Assembly (NCBI GenBank): GCA_002483345.1
Contig: DLHS01000015.1
Span: 406,525-470,524 of the forward strand
Direction: 5' to 3'
DNA: 64,000 bases
From: Bacteroidetes bacterium UBA7662
GTDB lineage: Bacteria; Bacteroidota; Bacteroidia; UBA7662
Positions 31,040 through 40,427 of the stretch are shown piece by piece. Both the position numbers and the translations under genes were made by a program. The first letter of the stretch is position 1; each line of letters begins with the position of its first letter. The notes below the pieces were generated by a model that worked only from the letters and a program-made list of their open reading frames with translations, was not told the origin of the DNA and did no database searches.

Positions 31040-33199
31040 TTATTTCTTTTCTGGGACGTACTGAAAATCTACCTGGCGTAAACGCAAATCGGCCTTCACA
31101 AGTTTTACCCTTACCTTATCCCCCAGGGTCATCGTTCTGCCACTGCGGTTGGCCCGGATGCTGTATTCCTGTTCGTCGAAGTAATAACGATCGTCATTCA
31201 TGCCGGCGAATCTTACGAGACCGTCGCAATGGTTATAATCAATCATGACATAAAAACCGAAGTCTTTGATTTCGGCAATAATAGCATCAAACTCTTCGCC
31301 TTCCTTGTCCTGGATCATTTCAATTTGCTTGTACTTGGTAGAAGCCCTTTCAGCCTGTACCGCTGCTCGCTCTCTTTCAGAGCTATGCAGGCAATCCTTT
31401 TCAAGTTTCCCCTGATCTACCGTTTTGGCACCTTCCTGCTGATATTGCTCCAGCAGACGATGTACCATCACGTCCGGATATCGTCGGATTGGTGAGGTAA
31501 AGTGCGTATAATGCTGAAAGGCAAGACCATAGTGACCAATGTTTGAAGTCGTATAAACTGCTTTCGCCATGGTACGGATGGCCATCGACTCAATGATGTC
31601 TGCTTCATCTTTGCCATCAAGATCTTCCACCAGTTTGTTCAGCGACTCGCTGATGGCCTTGCGGCTGGTGTAATTTATCTCGTAGCCAAAACGCTCCACA
31701 AAATTGGCGAGGCGCTTCAGGCGTTCCAGGTCCGGGGCATCGTGTACCCTGTATACAAAGTTGTTCCGGAAATTACCGTGGTCTTTGTAGGCAATAAAAG
31801 CGGCCACACGCCTGTTGGCAAGCAGCATAAAGTCTTCAATGAGCATGTGGGCTTCCTTGCGTTCTTTTACGAACACAGAAAGCGGCTTACCATTCTCATC
31901 AAGTTTAAACTTCAGTTCTTCCGATTCGAAACGGATAGAGCCCTTACGGAAGCGATCATCCCTTAGTTTGTGTGCCAGTTTATCGATGAGTCTGAGCTCA
32001 TTCAGGTAATCGCCCGTTCCGGTTTCCAGGATTTCCTGTACCTCTTCATAGGCAAAACGCCTGTCGGATTTGATAACTGTACGACCGAACCATTCACTGA
32101 CAATATCCGCATTTTCGTCCATCACAAAAACAGCCGAAAAGGTAAGTTTCTCCTCATTGGGGCGTAGGGAACAGACCATATTCGAAAGATTTTCCGGAAG
32201 CATGGGAACCACCCGGTCGACCATATATACCGAAGTTGCCCGTTTAAAGGCTTCCTTATCCAACGGGGAACCAGGTTGTACATAGTGCGATACATCCGCT
32301 ATGTGCACGCCTATTTCATAGGTTCCGTCGTCGAGGTACCGGAGTGAAAGGGCATCATCAAAGTCTTTGGCATCCACCGGATCTATGGTGAAGGTGGTCA
32401 CCCCCCTGAAATCGCGGCGGCGGGCGATTTCCTCCTTATCTATTACCAGTCCGAATTTTTCTGCTGCCTCAATAACTTCCTGCGGGAATACCAGCGGAAA
32501 GCCAAATTCAGCCACGATTGACAGCATTTCCGTTTCGTGCTCCCCTGGTGATCCCAGTATCTCGGTAATTTCTCCTTGCGGATTTTCCATCTTGCCGGTC
32601 CAGTCTACCAGTTTCGCAATGGCTTTCTGTCCGTCTTTGGCTCCATTCAGCTTGTCGAGCGGAATGTAAAGATCGATGGCCATGTCTTTGCTGTCGGGCA
32701 CCAGGAAGGCGAAGGTTTTGTTTACATGCACCACGCCCACAAACTGTGTGCGGAAACGTTCTACCACTTCAACGATTTCCCCTTCTGTTTTCCCCTTCTG
32801 TCCTCCCTTTCGGGAAGATATGCGCACTTTTACCTTGTCCTTCGACAAGGCATTCCCCAGCTTGTTTTCAGGTATGAAGATGTCATTTTCACGGCCTTCC
32901 ACCACTACAAAGCCAAAGCCACGCTGGGTGGTTTCCAGCCTACCTTCGAGCAGGCCTTCCTCCTGTTTAAGGCGGAAGCTGCCAGGACGTTCGGCTTCTA
33001 TAATTTGCTGGTTTTCGAGTTTTTCGAGTACCTGAATAATCATTTCGAGACTGAATTCGTCCCGGATTTTAAGTTTGGCTGCTATTTCACGGTAATTCAA
33101 GGATTTATCAGCCTTGTTCTGGCGGAAGATGCGTAATACCTCATCGCTCAGCTCGATGAGCTGGCTTTTAAGGTTGTTATTTTTAGGTCGTTTCGACAT
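31040..33199 (-). CDS. rnr: Ribonuclease R
   Basis: This 3'-5' exoribonuclease of the RNB family degrades structured RNA. The 719 residues contain an N-terminal winged helix (about 20-75) and cold-shock OB domains (GRLETTQRGFGFVVVEGREN and following). The RNB catalytic core has TIDPVDAKDFDDALSLRYLD, with its Asp cluster, and HYTHFTSPIRRYPDVMVHRL. A C-terminal S1 domain ends the protein. Between the upstream ABC gene and this start there is a 1-bp gap, so the three genes ABC-rnr-prenyl synthase form one transcript. Confidence 0.96.
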   Translation of the reverse strand: MSKRPKNNNLKSQLIELSDEVLRIFRQNKADKSLNYREIAAKLKIRDEFSLEMIIQVLEKLENQQIIEAERPGSFRLKQEEGLLEGRLETTQRGFGFVVVEGRENDIFIPENKLGNALSKDKVKVRISSRKGGQKGKTEGEIVEVVERFRTQFVGVVHVNKTFAFLVPDSKDMAIDLYIPLDKLNGAKDGQKAIAKLVDWTGKMENPQGEITEILGSPGEHETEMLSIVAEFGFPLVFPQEVIEAAEKFGLVIDKEEIARRRDFRGVTTFTIDPVDAKDFDDALSLRYLDDGTYEIGVHIADVSHYVQPGSPLDKEAFKRATSVYMVDRVVPMLPENLSNMVCSLRPNEEKLTFSAVFVMDENADIVSEWFGRTVIKSDRRFAYEEVQEILETGTGDYLNELRLIDKLAHKLRDDRFRKGSIRFESEELKFKLDENGKPLSVFVKERKEAHMLIEDFMLLANRRVAAFIAYKDHGNFRNNFVYRVHDAPDLERLKRLANFVERFGYEINYTSRKAISESLNKLVEDLDGKDEADIIESMAIRTMAKAVYTTSNIGHYGLAFQHYTHFTSPIRRYPDVMVHRLLEQYQQEGAKTVDQGKLEKDCLHSSERERAAVQAERASTKYKQIEMIQDKEGEEFDAIIAEIKDFGFYVMIDYNHCDGLVRFAGMNDDRYYFDEQEYSIRANRSGRTMTLGDKVRVKLVKADLRLRQVDFQYVPEKK

Positions 33200-33200
33200 A

Positions 33201-34949
33201 TCATTTTTTACTTAAAAATTGTTCAAAGCGCTGATCCGGCAAGGCAGCAATCAGCTGGCGTGTATAATCAGTTTCCGGGGCAGCATACAAGGCATCGGCT
33301 TCACCCAGCTCCATCTGTTTGCCATGACGCAATACAAGGACGCGGTCGCTCATATGTTTGATGACGCTCAAATCGTGGGAGATGAATATATAGGAAAGAG
33401 AAAGGCTTCTTTGCAGCTTTTTCAGCAAGTTAAGCACCTGCGCCTGCACTGATACGTCGAGGGCCGAAACACTTTCATCACAGATGATGGTATCGGGCTG
33501 CAGTGCCAGACAACGGGCTATGACTACCCTTTGCCGCTGGCCACCACTAAACTCATGAGGATAACGCTGGTACATCTGGGGGTCTAATCCAACTTCCTGA
33601 AGCAATTCCTGCACCCTGGCCAGTCTTTCGCCTGCACCGGCAGCCAGTCCGTATACCGCTATCGGCTCCGCAATGGCCTGTCCAACCGTCATACGCGGAT
33701 TCAGGGATGCATAGGGATCCTGGAAAATAATCTGTACCTGCTTGCGGTACTCTCGTAAAGCATCCCCTTTCAGGCTCCTTACATTGCTGCCTTTGTACCA
33801 TATTTCACCGCTGGTGGGCTCTGTAAGCCGAATGATACTACGTCCCACGGTACTTTTCCCGGAGCCAGACTCTCCAACCAACCCGAGTGTTTCGGTTGGA
33901 TAAAGGGAAAAACTGATGTCGTCAACTGCTTTGACCACCTGAGGTGCCTGCCAGAAATATGTTTTAGCCGTAAACCAGGTACATAGATTTGTGACCTGCA
34001 GAATCGGCTCCTGCTGGTATAAACGGGTATGGCTTGTTTTCCGTTCATTTTCGGTGATCGGGTGCTGATCGGGCAAGCCGGAATCGCCCAGGAAATCACG
34101 CACTGTAAGTAATCTTTCAACCCGCTGCCGGGTAGCAGGTTTGCAGTGGATGAGGCCTCTGGTATAAGCTTCTGCAGGATGGGTAAAAAGTCTTTCTACT
34201 GAACCTTCTTCTACCATCCTGCCCGCTTGCATCACCAATACACGGTCGGCTACCTCTGCCACTACCCCCAGATCGTGGGTAATGAGGATAACACCCATAC
34301 CCCTTGCCTGCTGCAATTCCCGTAGCAGTTCGAGTATGGCCGCCTGAACGGTAACATCGAGGGCTGTAGTGGGTTCATCAGCAATAAGTACGCTTGGATT
34401 GCAGCTCAATGCCATGGCAATCATTACCCGCTGCCGTTGTCCACCGGAAAGCTGATGCGGATAACTATCATAGAGTTGTGCTGCCCGAGGCAATTTTACC
34501 TCCTCGAAGAGGGCGAGAACTTTCGTTTTTATCTCTGCCTCAGAGAATTCAGGCATGTGCTGCCGCAGCATTTCGGCCACTTGTTCCCCACAGCGGTGGA
34601 CAGGGTTCAGGGAACTCATGGGTTCCTGAAAAATCATGGCTATCTCTTTGCCTCTGATTTGTCCGAAAGCAGACGCCGGTAAATCGGTCAGATTCAGAAT
34701 TTCGCCCGAATTATTGTAGAAAATACTGCCTGATTCTATGCTTGAAAAACGAGCTGGCAGTAAGCCCATGATGGCCAGTGAGGTAACAGATTTGCCGGAT
34801 CCAGACTCCCCCACAATGCCAAGCAGTTCCCCTGCATACAAATCGAAGGTGATACCGTGTGTTACACGCTCAAAATGCCCCTCGCGGTAAAAAGCTACCG
34901 AGAGATTCCTGACTTGTAATAATGGGGTTCGGGCTGCACTGGACGACAT
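33201..34949 (-). CDS. Peptide-type ABC transporter, duplicated ATPase (DppD-DppF fusion)
   Basis: The 582-residue protein contains two complete ATPase domains (about 8-265 and 318-575). Each has Walker A GESGSGKS, signature SGGQRQRVMIA or SGGQRQRVVIA, and Walker B (LIADEPTTALD and IICDESVSALD). The order matches the fused oligopeptide/nickel-type importers such as YejF. Each half ends with the oligopeptide-transporter C-terminal motif. Permease and binding-protein genes are not adjacent, so the partner membrane proteins must be elsewhere. First gene of the ABC-rnr-prenyl synthase group. Confidence 0.9.
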   Translation of the reverse strand: MSSSAARTPLLQVRNLSVAFYREGHFERVTHGITFDLYAGELLGIVGESGSGKSVTSLAIMGLLPARFSSIESGSIFYNNSGEILNLTDLPASAFGQIRGKEIAMIFQEPMSSLNPVHRCGEQVAEMLRQHMPEFSEAEIKTKVLALFEEVKLPRAAQLYDSYPHQLSGGQRQRVMIAMALSCNPSVLIADEPTTALDVTVQAAILELLRELQQARGMGVILITHDLGVVAEVADRVLVMQAGRMVEEGSVERLFTHPAEAYTRGLIHCKPATRQRVERLLTVRDFLGDSGLPDQHPITENERKTSHTRLYQQEPILQVTNLCTWFTAKTYFWQAPQVVKAVDDISFSLYPTETLGLVGESGSGKSTVGRSIIRLTEPTSGEIWYKGSNVRSLKGDALREYRKQVQIIFQDPYASLNPRMTVGQAIAEPIAVYGLAAGAGERLARVQELLQEVGLDPQMYQRYPHEFSGGQRQRVVIARCLALQPDTIICDESVSALDVSVQAQVLNLLKKLQRSLSLSYIFISHDLSVIKHMSDRVLVLRHGKQMELGEADALYAAPETDYTRQLIAALPDQRFEQFLSKK

Positions 34950-34997
34950 ACGCTACGAAAATACGAGGCTATTCCGGGTGGTGACGATTTTATTTTC

Positions 34998-35031
34998 AGA
35001 CATCGAGAGGGTGAGAAGCGAGAGGTGAGAC
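34998..35031 (+). repeat. GA-rich dispersed repeat, copy 5
   Basis: AGACATCGAGAGGGTGAGAA followed by GCGAGAGGTGAGAC and a T-run (CTTTTTTG). It lies between the ABC gene start and the end of the exonuclease gene. Confidence 0.8.
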
Positions 35032-35112
35032 TTTTTTGCAAGATGGGTGGCTTTGTCAGCCCATCGGGAAACAGCCAACAGCCGCGAATCATCAGCACAT
35101 CCAAAAATCACC
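35032..35112. repeat. Second repeat class (CAGCACATCC) next to copy 5
   Basis: AATCATCAGCACATCCAAAA followed by ATCACCACATCACC resembles the segment at 55476-55523 (CATCTGCACATCTGTACATC, AAATCAGCACATC), which also follows a GA-rich copy. No gene is seen. Confidence 0.5.
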
Positions 35113-35115
35113 ACA

Positions 35116-35844
35116 TCACCCCCTCAGCTGCACAGCCTCATCCACAATATCGCCTTGCTGAACCATTTTCAGGTAAAGCCGGGCAACTGTAAGTACATCC
35201 CGTTCACAGTATTGCTGAATGCGGGGAAGATTTTTGTCCCTGTAATACACCTTTGCCACCTCACTTCCATCAATATCGGATTTGGGGCTGGGAATACCGA
35301 AGCACCAGGCGAGTAACTTGAGAGATGTGTAATGTTTGTAATCGCCGAACTTCCAGAGTTGCAGGGTATCCAGGTGGCGTACTTCCCAGGGTTTCAAACC
35401 ACCCATATCCAGCATGGAGGGCAGCGGTATGCTGTGGATGAGCATGCGTCTGCACAAATAGGGAACATCAAACTCGCGGATATTGTGACCGCAAAGGAAA
35501 CGACCCGGCTTGTCCCAACCTTTCAGCATTTCTGAAAAATCTGTCAATAATTGCTTTTCATCATCTCCGGCATACGAACGCAGGTGAAAAAAACGTTTAT
35601 CTGCCGTGTCTTGAACATAGCCTACCGAAATGCAGATGACTTTGCCAAACTCCGCATAAATACCTGCCTTTTCGTAGCTGACTGCCGGGTCTTCGTTTTC
35701 CGGACTTCTGAACTGCCTGCTTTTCTCCACCCATAACTTTTGGGCATCGGGGAGTAATTCCTCAAACTCAGGGAAAAGAGGGACAGTTTCAACATCTATG
35801 AAAAGTAACTGTTCGGTGAGTGCGGGGTGAATAAAAGATTGCAT
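35116..35844 (-). CDS. PolB-type 3'-5' exonuclease domain protein
   Basis: The 242-residue protein is a stand-alone DnaQ-superfamily nuclease of the kind annotated as similar to the PolB exonuclease domain. ExoI is FIDVETVP, ExoII is FLCGHNIREFDVPYLC and ExoIII is YCERDVLTVARLY, which together supply the four acidic metal ligands. It probably trims single-stranded or mismatched 3' ends in DNA repair; the exact substrate is unknown. It is transcribed away from the coiled-coil gene at 35966. Confidence 0.88.
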   Translation of the reverse strand: MQSFIHPALTEQLLFIDVETVPLFPEFEELLPDAQKLWVEKSRQFRSPENEDPAVSYEKAGIYAEFGKVICISVGYVQDTADKRFFHLRSYAGDDEKQLLTDFSEMLKGWDKPGRFLCGHNIREFDVPYLCRRMLIHSIPLPSMLDMGGLKPWEVRHLDTLQLWKFGDYKHYTSLKLLAWCFGIPSPKSDIDGSEVAKVYYRDKNLPRIQQYCERDVLTVARLYLKMVQQGDIVDEAVQLRG

Positions 35845-35923
35845 TTTGGCTGGTTATTGAAGTGTGGGAAGGTTGTGGAAAGCCAAATAATGAAAAAGCC
35901 ATGAGGTATCGGCTTAATCTGCT

Positions 35924-35931
35924 TATTTTTG
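35924..35931 (+). promoter_or_regulatory. -7 promoter box of the coiled-coil gene
   Basis: TATTTTTG, an exact TAnnTTTG match, 34 bp before the ATG at 35966. Confidence 0.5.
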
Positions 35932-35965
35932 CACGGTTCTTGAAAAAAGATGCTGAAAACGCGAT

Positions 35966-36868
35966 ATGTCTGAAGAAAAAAAGAGTAATTCGAAACGGTT
36001 GATTCTGATCCTCGTGATCATTGCACTCATTATCCTGAACGGGGTATTTATTTATGTGTGGAATACCAACCGGCAACTGAAAGAGGAATCGCAGCGGCTC
36101 CTCCTTCAGAAAGAAATTGAATATCAGAAGGCAGTGGGCGAATTAAACCTGTTCAAGGGTAAAAATGCGCAACTCGACAGTCTGGTAGAAGCTGCTAATA
36201 TGGAGCTGGCTTCCAAAAGTGCTTCGTTGGATAGTCTCATCCAGACCAATAAGGTGACTGCCCAGCAGTTGGAACGCTTCAAAAGAGAAAATGGTAAGCT
36301 TAACTATTACAAGCAACTCTATCTCGAAAAAATAGATTCGCTTATTAAAGCCAACGAAAATCTGCAGGTTGAAAACCAGGAACTGAGAACTGTTATCAAA
36401 CAGGAACAGAGACGCAGCGATGAGCTGGTTGACGAAAACGTGAAACTGAGCAACAAAGTAGCGTTGGGGGCCATTCTCAAGGTTCAAAACCTCACTGTTG
36501 AAGGTATTCGTCTCCGTTCAGGTGGCAAAGAAGTGCTGACGGCCAAAGCCAAAAGCACTGAAAAACTTAAAGCTTGTTTTACCATCGGTGAAAACCGGGT
36601 GGCCAACAGAGGTAATAAAGCCATTTACCTCCGAGTAATTGGCCCTGAAGGTGTTACACTGTGGATTGAAGATGCCGGCTCCGGCAAATTTATGGCTGAA
36701 GGACAGGAAACCCTGTACACTGCTTCTGCAACCATTGATTATCAACAGGAATCATTGCCTGTGTGTATTTACTGGACCAAAGGCACCCCTTTCCTCGAAG
36801 GGGTTTACAAAGCGGAAGTTTATGCTGATGGCCTCCTGATAGGGGAAAGTACTTTTACCTTGCGGTAG
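35966..36868 (+). CDS. Membrane-anchored coiled-coil protein of unknown function
   Basis: The 300-residue protein has a short basic N-terminus and one membrane helix (about 11-31, LILILVIIALIILNGVFIYV). A coiled coil of about 130 residues, rich in Glu, Gln, Lys and Leu, runs to about 170. The C-terminal beta-rich domain (about 172-300) contains FTIGENRVANRGNKAIYLRV and ends LIGESTFTLR. The topology suggests an inner-membrane anchor with the coiled coil and beta domain in the periplasm. Similar proteins occur in Bacteroidota without assigned function. It has its own promoter; a 92-bp palindrome begins 22 bp after its stop. Confidence 0.75.
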   Translation: MSEEKKSNSKRLILILVIIALIILNGVFIYVWNTNRQLKEESQRLLLQKEIEYQKAVGELNLFKGKNAQLDSLVEAANMELASKSASLDSLIQTNKVTAQQLERFKRENGKLNYYKQLYLEKIDSLIKANENLQVENQELRTVIKQEQRRSDELVDENVKLSNKVALGAILKVQNLTVEGIRLRSGGKEVLTAKAKSTEKLKACFTIGENRVANRGNKAIYLRVIGPEGVTLWIEDAGSGKFMAEGQETLYTASATIDYQQESLPVCIYWTKGTPFLEGVYKAEVYADGLLIGESTFTLR

Positions 36869-36889
36869 TACTCCCATTGGAAGAATATT

Positions 36890-36981
36890 GGCCCGTCTTG
36901 TTTTTTAATTATGGGGAAATTATAGGGGACAGTCTAGACTGTCCCCTATAATTTCCCCATAATTAAAAAACAAGACGGGCC
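36890..36981. repeat. Perfect 92-bp palindrome without loop
   Basis: Each 46-base arm is the exact complement of the other, with the centre between 36935 and 36936 (AGTCT|AGACT). The match stops at 36889/36982. The right arm contains the stop codon and last five codons (ARLVF) of the minus-strand outer-membrane gene, so the left arm is an inverted copy of that gene's end plus 27 further bases. No T-run follows on either strand, so it is not a simple intrinsic terminator. The flanking genes converge on it. Confidence 0.95.
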
Positions 36982-39900
36982 TGCATCTGGCCGGTGTGGA
37001 TGGTTTTGCTTCCCTCCGACTTCCTGCCATTATAACTCAGGTTAAGCTGGAGATTGTTTGCCAGTTTTCTGAAAATGGTTGCCCCCCACAACTGGTTACT
37101 TCCCGGTTGTAATCCCTGTAGTATTTCGTAGGCAGCAGGGCTGTTCTGATCGCCCCTGAACTTATTGCTGATATTTGAAAAAGTAAGTTGAAAACTACTT
37201 GATCCGGCAAAATTCACATTCATTTCTGCCGTGAGTTCATGTATGACAGCAGCCTCTGCTACTGATCCGGGAAGCTCCGATACCAGTATATTGGTTTTAT
37301 CGCGATAGGCGTACCGGAAGCTGGTGCGGAGCTGATCCAGGGCTGTCCAGTTCAGGCGGGGTTGAAACTCCCATTGCTCAATGCGGTAATTGCGCCGGAA
37401 GAAAACATCCGCCTCCTGCACCCGCTCCCCTTGAATGAGTTCCCATTCTGTATTCAGATTATTCAACAGGTTCAACCTTCCCTTCAGATTGCGATCCAGG
37501 CTTTGTCTGGTTTCAAAACCTGCAGATAACAGGCTCTTCTGTATACTTCTCTGATATCCGAAATCGATACCAAAACCAGGATTGTTACGGTTAAAAAAAA
37601 CCGTGTTTCGCAAATTTCCCTGCGTGCTTACCAGGCTGCTGTCGAATAAATTTAGATCAAACGGGTTCAGAAACCGGACTCCGTTACTACCCTGGTTTTT
37701 ACGTTCCAGGGAAAAGGAGCTGAGGTTAGACCACCTTGCCCAAAAGCTCTTTTTGTTTTTCAGCAACCTGGCAGGATTCAGTTGTACCGTTTGATTATAA
37801 CGATTGCCAAAAGTTGGAACGAAAGTACTTCCCGGTATAAACACCTTGATAAAATTAGCCTGATCACTGAAAAAAGCCTGTTCAAACTCGTCTAATTCCT
37901 GGACGCCGTTGTTGTTGTAATCTTTCCAGCTATAGTTGCCCTGACCAGGCGGTACTTCCAGAAAAGCAATGTCCCGCCTAAGTTCCTGTCCCTGACTGAA
38001 GGCATAAAACAGTTGGGTAGTAACGGCTTCTTTCCAAAAACGACCACTGTACTCCAGTTGTCCCAGGTAATTATTCTCTCTGGTGGCAACTTGCACCGGG
38101 CTTGCATACAACTGTAAATCACGGTAGGTAGCACTTAGCTTGAACTGGTGATCGTCAAATTGATTGATGGCTGTACTGAGTGTATAGTTCTGGCCGGTCT
38201 GACTTTCAAGCAACTTTTGACCGTAGGGTAAAAAATCATGTCGGTAGGTGTATTTGAGCTGGTATTGATTGATACGCTTCCGGCTTGTACCCATGTAGGC
38301 TTCCAGCATGTCAAACCGGAAACTGGTTTTGGCAAGACTGTCTGCCACAACGAGCTGTTGCCTGTTATGTTCCTGTTCGAGTTGTATTCCGGCTTCATAC
38401 CTTTCCCAGAATCGTTTATAGGCTGCTTTACTTCGCCAATAATCTCCCCGGAAGGCAGGGGCTGTACTGCGCAATAAATCAACCGAGCTCGTTATCTCCT
38501 GTTTTTTCTGAAGTAATCTTGCTGTTATTTGCTGCCGAAACCCGGCTTGTGCCCCCGTGCGTAGCTCCAGCAGGTTGTAGCGGAATTCACTGCTGTCGTT
38601 GAGTTGAATGCCAGCATAAATACCCCTGAGGTGCTCTTCCTGCAGGCTGTAAATAGCCGGAAGGTTCCAGTCTCGGGCAAACTCCATGTTTCGGTAGGGC
38701 TGAACCGTCCTGAAGCGCGCATCAAGGTATTCATATTGAATACCCGCCGTAACAGCAGCCTGCGGATAGTTGCTGAAACCCAGGGGTTGTTTGGTGTCAA
38801 TTTTTACCTTAGCGGCATACCCTTGCTGGTTAATAACCCCTCCATCAGAAAAACGATTGGGGTCTCTCCTGCTGTAGCCAAGTTCTGATTCGTACCGCGT
38901 ATTGCTGCCAAGCTGCCCGCTGCTTCCCAGCGTTGTGAGGCTGATTTTGTTAGGCGCAATTAATCTCACTACAGGCGCATAACTTCCTCTGCGAGCTGTA
39001 TCTGTTCCATTGATAACAGGAGAAATCCATTCATAAACCCTTCCGTTGGCAGTGCCCCTTGCCTGAAGATAATCGCCTTTCCCCTGACCTACAAAACTGA
39101 ACCTGATCTCATAAATGGCACTGTCGGGATTGGTTGAATAGATGAAAACAGGCCCGTATCCCAGACTGTCAATACGTTTGTAATTGATGCGCTCGGCATT
39201 GAACCCACTTAGGGTGGCTCCGGGGTAAAAGGCATTGTTTACAGAATCGCCTAATCCCTGCAAAAACAACTTCTGGCTATCATCCAACTCCTGGAAGAGG
39301 GGCTGTGAAGGGGCATCCTGCTCCTGGTAGCTGTTAAGTCTTATCTGGTGCCGCTCAGTGCTGTAATTGAGGTTGTAATAAGCGATGGAACGTACATAAG
39401 CCTGATTGGCATACTCAAATTCTACAATAATCCGACTCTGGTTGGTGATAAGCCTGTTAGGTGTAAATACCAGATCTGCCGTATTGTAATCTATTACATA
39501 ATCGTATTGCTCACCCCTTTTAAGCAAAACACCATCTATGTAAACCCTTTCAGAACCCGCCAGTACCACAATAAACTCCCCGGCATTGTCACCCTGCAAA
39601 CGGTAAGGTCCCTGATTGCCCTCTCTGCCCGAAAAAACATTCCGGCCAAACTGTCCGCGGGCAACCGAAAAACTAACACTTTGGTCAAGTGTATCTCCGC
39701 TTCTCCGGTAAAGCAGATTATCAGACCTCAACCCTTTTACATTTTTGAAGGTATTCAGAAACCAGGATGGCGGACGTTTTAAGTCAAAATCACCAACAAT
39801 CAGGCTGTTGTCGGGGGCCTTCAATTGCACAAAAACACGGTCAAAATCCTGTAACTGTTGGGTAAAACCATCCGGCTGGAAAGGCAGGTTTTCGTCAGTT

Positions 39901-40427
39901 ACTGAGGCAATGAGCTGTACATTGTCTGTAATTTGCCCCGACAATTGAAGATTCAAACCTGAGTTAAGCACCACGTTCTGGTTATTTCCAACCGACAAGG
40001 CCCGGGAAATACTGCCATTTTTTTCGAAAGATCCCAGACCAAGCCAATCGTCAGCTGCCTGTGGCTGATTTTGCGGCCTGAAAGGATTTTGTTTAGCCAG
40101 TTCCAGGTTGCTGTTTAAAGCAAGGGATTTGTGAAAGCGGGGTTGTTGCAGATCCAGTTGTATCACCCGGTATTCTACCTCAATAGTATATTCCAGTATG
40201 CCTGGGAACTCAATTATACTTTTAGCATAATTAGCCTCATAATTAATATTTGGCCGTTGCGATCCATTGACAGTTTTCAACGCCAAACTTCCCGGAACCA
40301 AGGGCAGGCTGTCGAGCTGAAAGCGAGACGCCCCTGGCAACAACCGTTTGCTGCGAAAAGTCCCTGTTTCCTGTGCACCGGCAGTCATCACCCAGCACAA
40401 CAGGCTGCTCAGCAGCAGTACTCTCAT
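36963..40427 (-). CDS. Giant outer-membrane beta-barrel protein with SprA-like repeat
   Basis: The 1154-residue protein has a signal peptide (MRVLLLSSLLCWVMTAGAQ). A periplasmic-like N-terminal half contains GSERVYIDGVLLKRGEQYDY and IDYNTADLVFTPNRLI, a motif I associate with SprA-type and related surface proteins of this phylum. The C-terminal half (about 550-1154) alternates polar and aromatic residues as in a large barrel and ends in Phe (QARLVF), the usual outer-membrane signature. SprA itself is about twice as long, so this is at most a relative. Function is unknown. It is the third gene of the hldD-kinase operon; its start overlaps the kinase stop by 4 bp, and its last codons lie in the palindrome. 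Confidence 0.75.
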   Translation of the reverse strand: MRVLLLSSLLCWVMTAGAQETGTFRSKRLLPGASRFQLDSLPLVPGSLALKTVNGSQRPNINYEANYAKSIIEFPGILEYTIEVEYRVIQLDLQQPRFHKSLALNSNLELAKQNPFRPQNQPQAADDWLGLGSFEKNGSISRALSVGNNQNVVLNSGLNLQLSGQITDNVQLIASVTDENLPFQPDGFTQQLQDFDRVFVQLKAPDNSLIVGDFDLKRPPSWFLNTFKNVKGLRSDNLLYRRSGDTLDQSVSFSVARGQFGRNVFSGREGNQGPYRLQGDNAGEFIVVLAGSERVYIDGVLLKRGEQYDYVIDYNTADLVFTPNRLITNQSRIIVEFEYANQAYVRSIAYYNLNYSTERHQIRLNSYQEQDAPSQPLFQELDDSQKLFLQGLGDSVNNAFYPGATLSGFNAERINYKRIDSLGYGPVFIYSTNPDSAIYEIRFSFVGQGKGDYLQARGTANGRVYEWISPVINGTDTARRGSYAPVVRLIAPNKISLTTLGSSGQLGSNTRYESELGYSRRDPNRFSDGGVINQQGYAAKVKIDTKQPLGFSNYPQAAVTAGIQYEYLDARFRTVQPYRNMEFARDWNLPAIYSLQEEHLRGIYAGIQLNDSSEFRYNLLELRTGAQAGFRQQITARLLQKKQEITSSVDLLRSTAPAFRGDYWRSKAAYKRFWERYEAGIQLEQEHNRQQLVVADSLAKTSFRFDMLEAYMGTSRKRINQYQLKYTYRHDFLPYGQKLLESQTGQNYTLSTAINQFDDHQFKLSATYRDLQLYASPVQVATRENNYLGQLEYSGRFWKEAVTTQLFYAFSQGQELRRDIAFLEVPPGQGNYSWKDYNNNGVQELDEFEQAFFSDQANFIKVFIPGSTFVPTFGNRYNQTVQLNPARLLKNKKSFWARWSNLSSFSLERKNQGSNGVRFLNPFDLNLFDSSLVSTQGNLRNTVFFNRNNPGFGIDFGYQRSIQKSLLSAGFETRQSLDRNLKGRLNLLNNLNTEWELIQGERVQEADVFFRRNYRIEQWEFQPRLNWTALDQLRTSFRYAYRDKTNILVSELPGSVAEAAVIHELTAEMNVNFAGSSSFQLTFSNISNKFRGDQNSPAAYEILQGLQPGSNQLWGATIFRKLANNLQLNLSYNGRKSEGSKTIHTGQMQARLVF

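Noticed and set aside
36890..36981. Palindrome as a plain bidirectional intrinsic terminator
   Set aside because: There is no T-run directly after the hairpin on either strand and it has no loop, so a standard terminator does not explain it.
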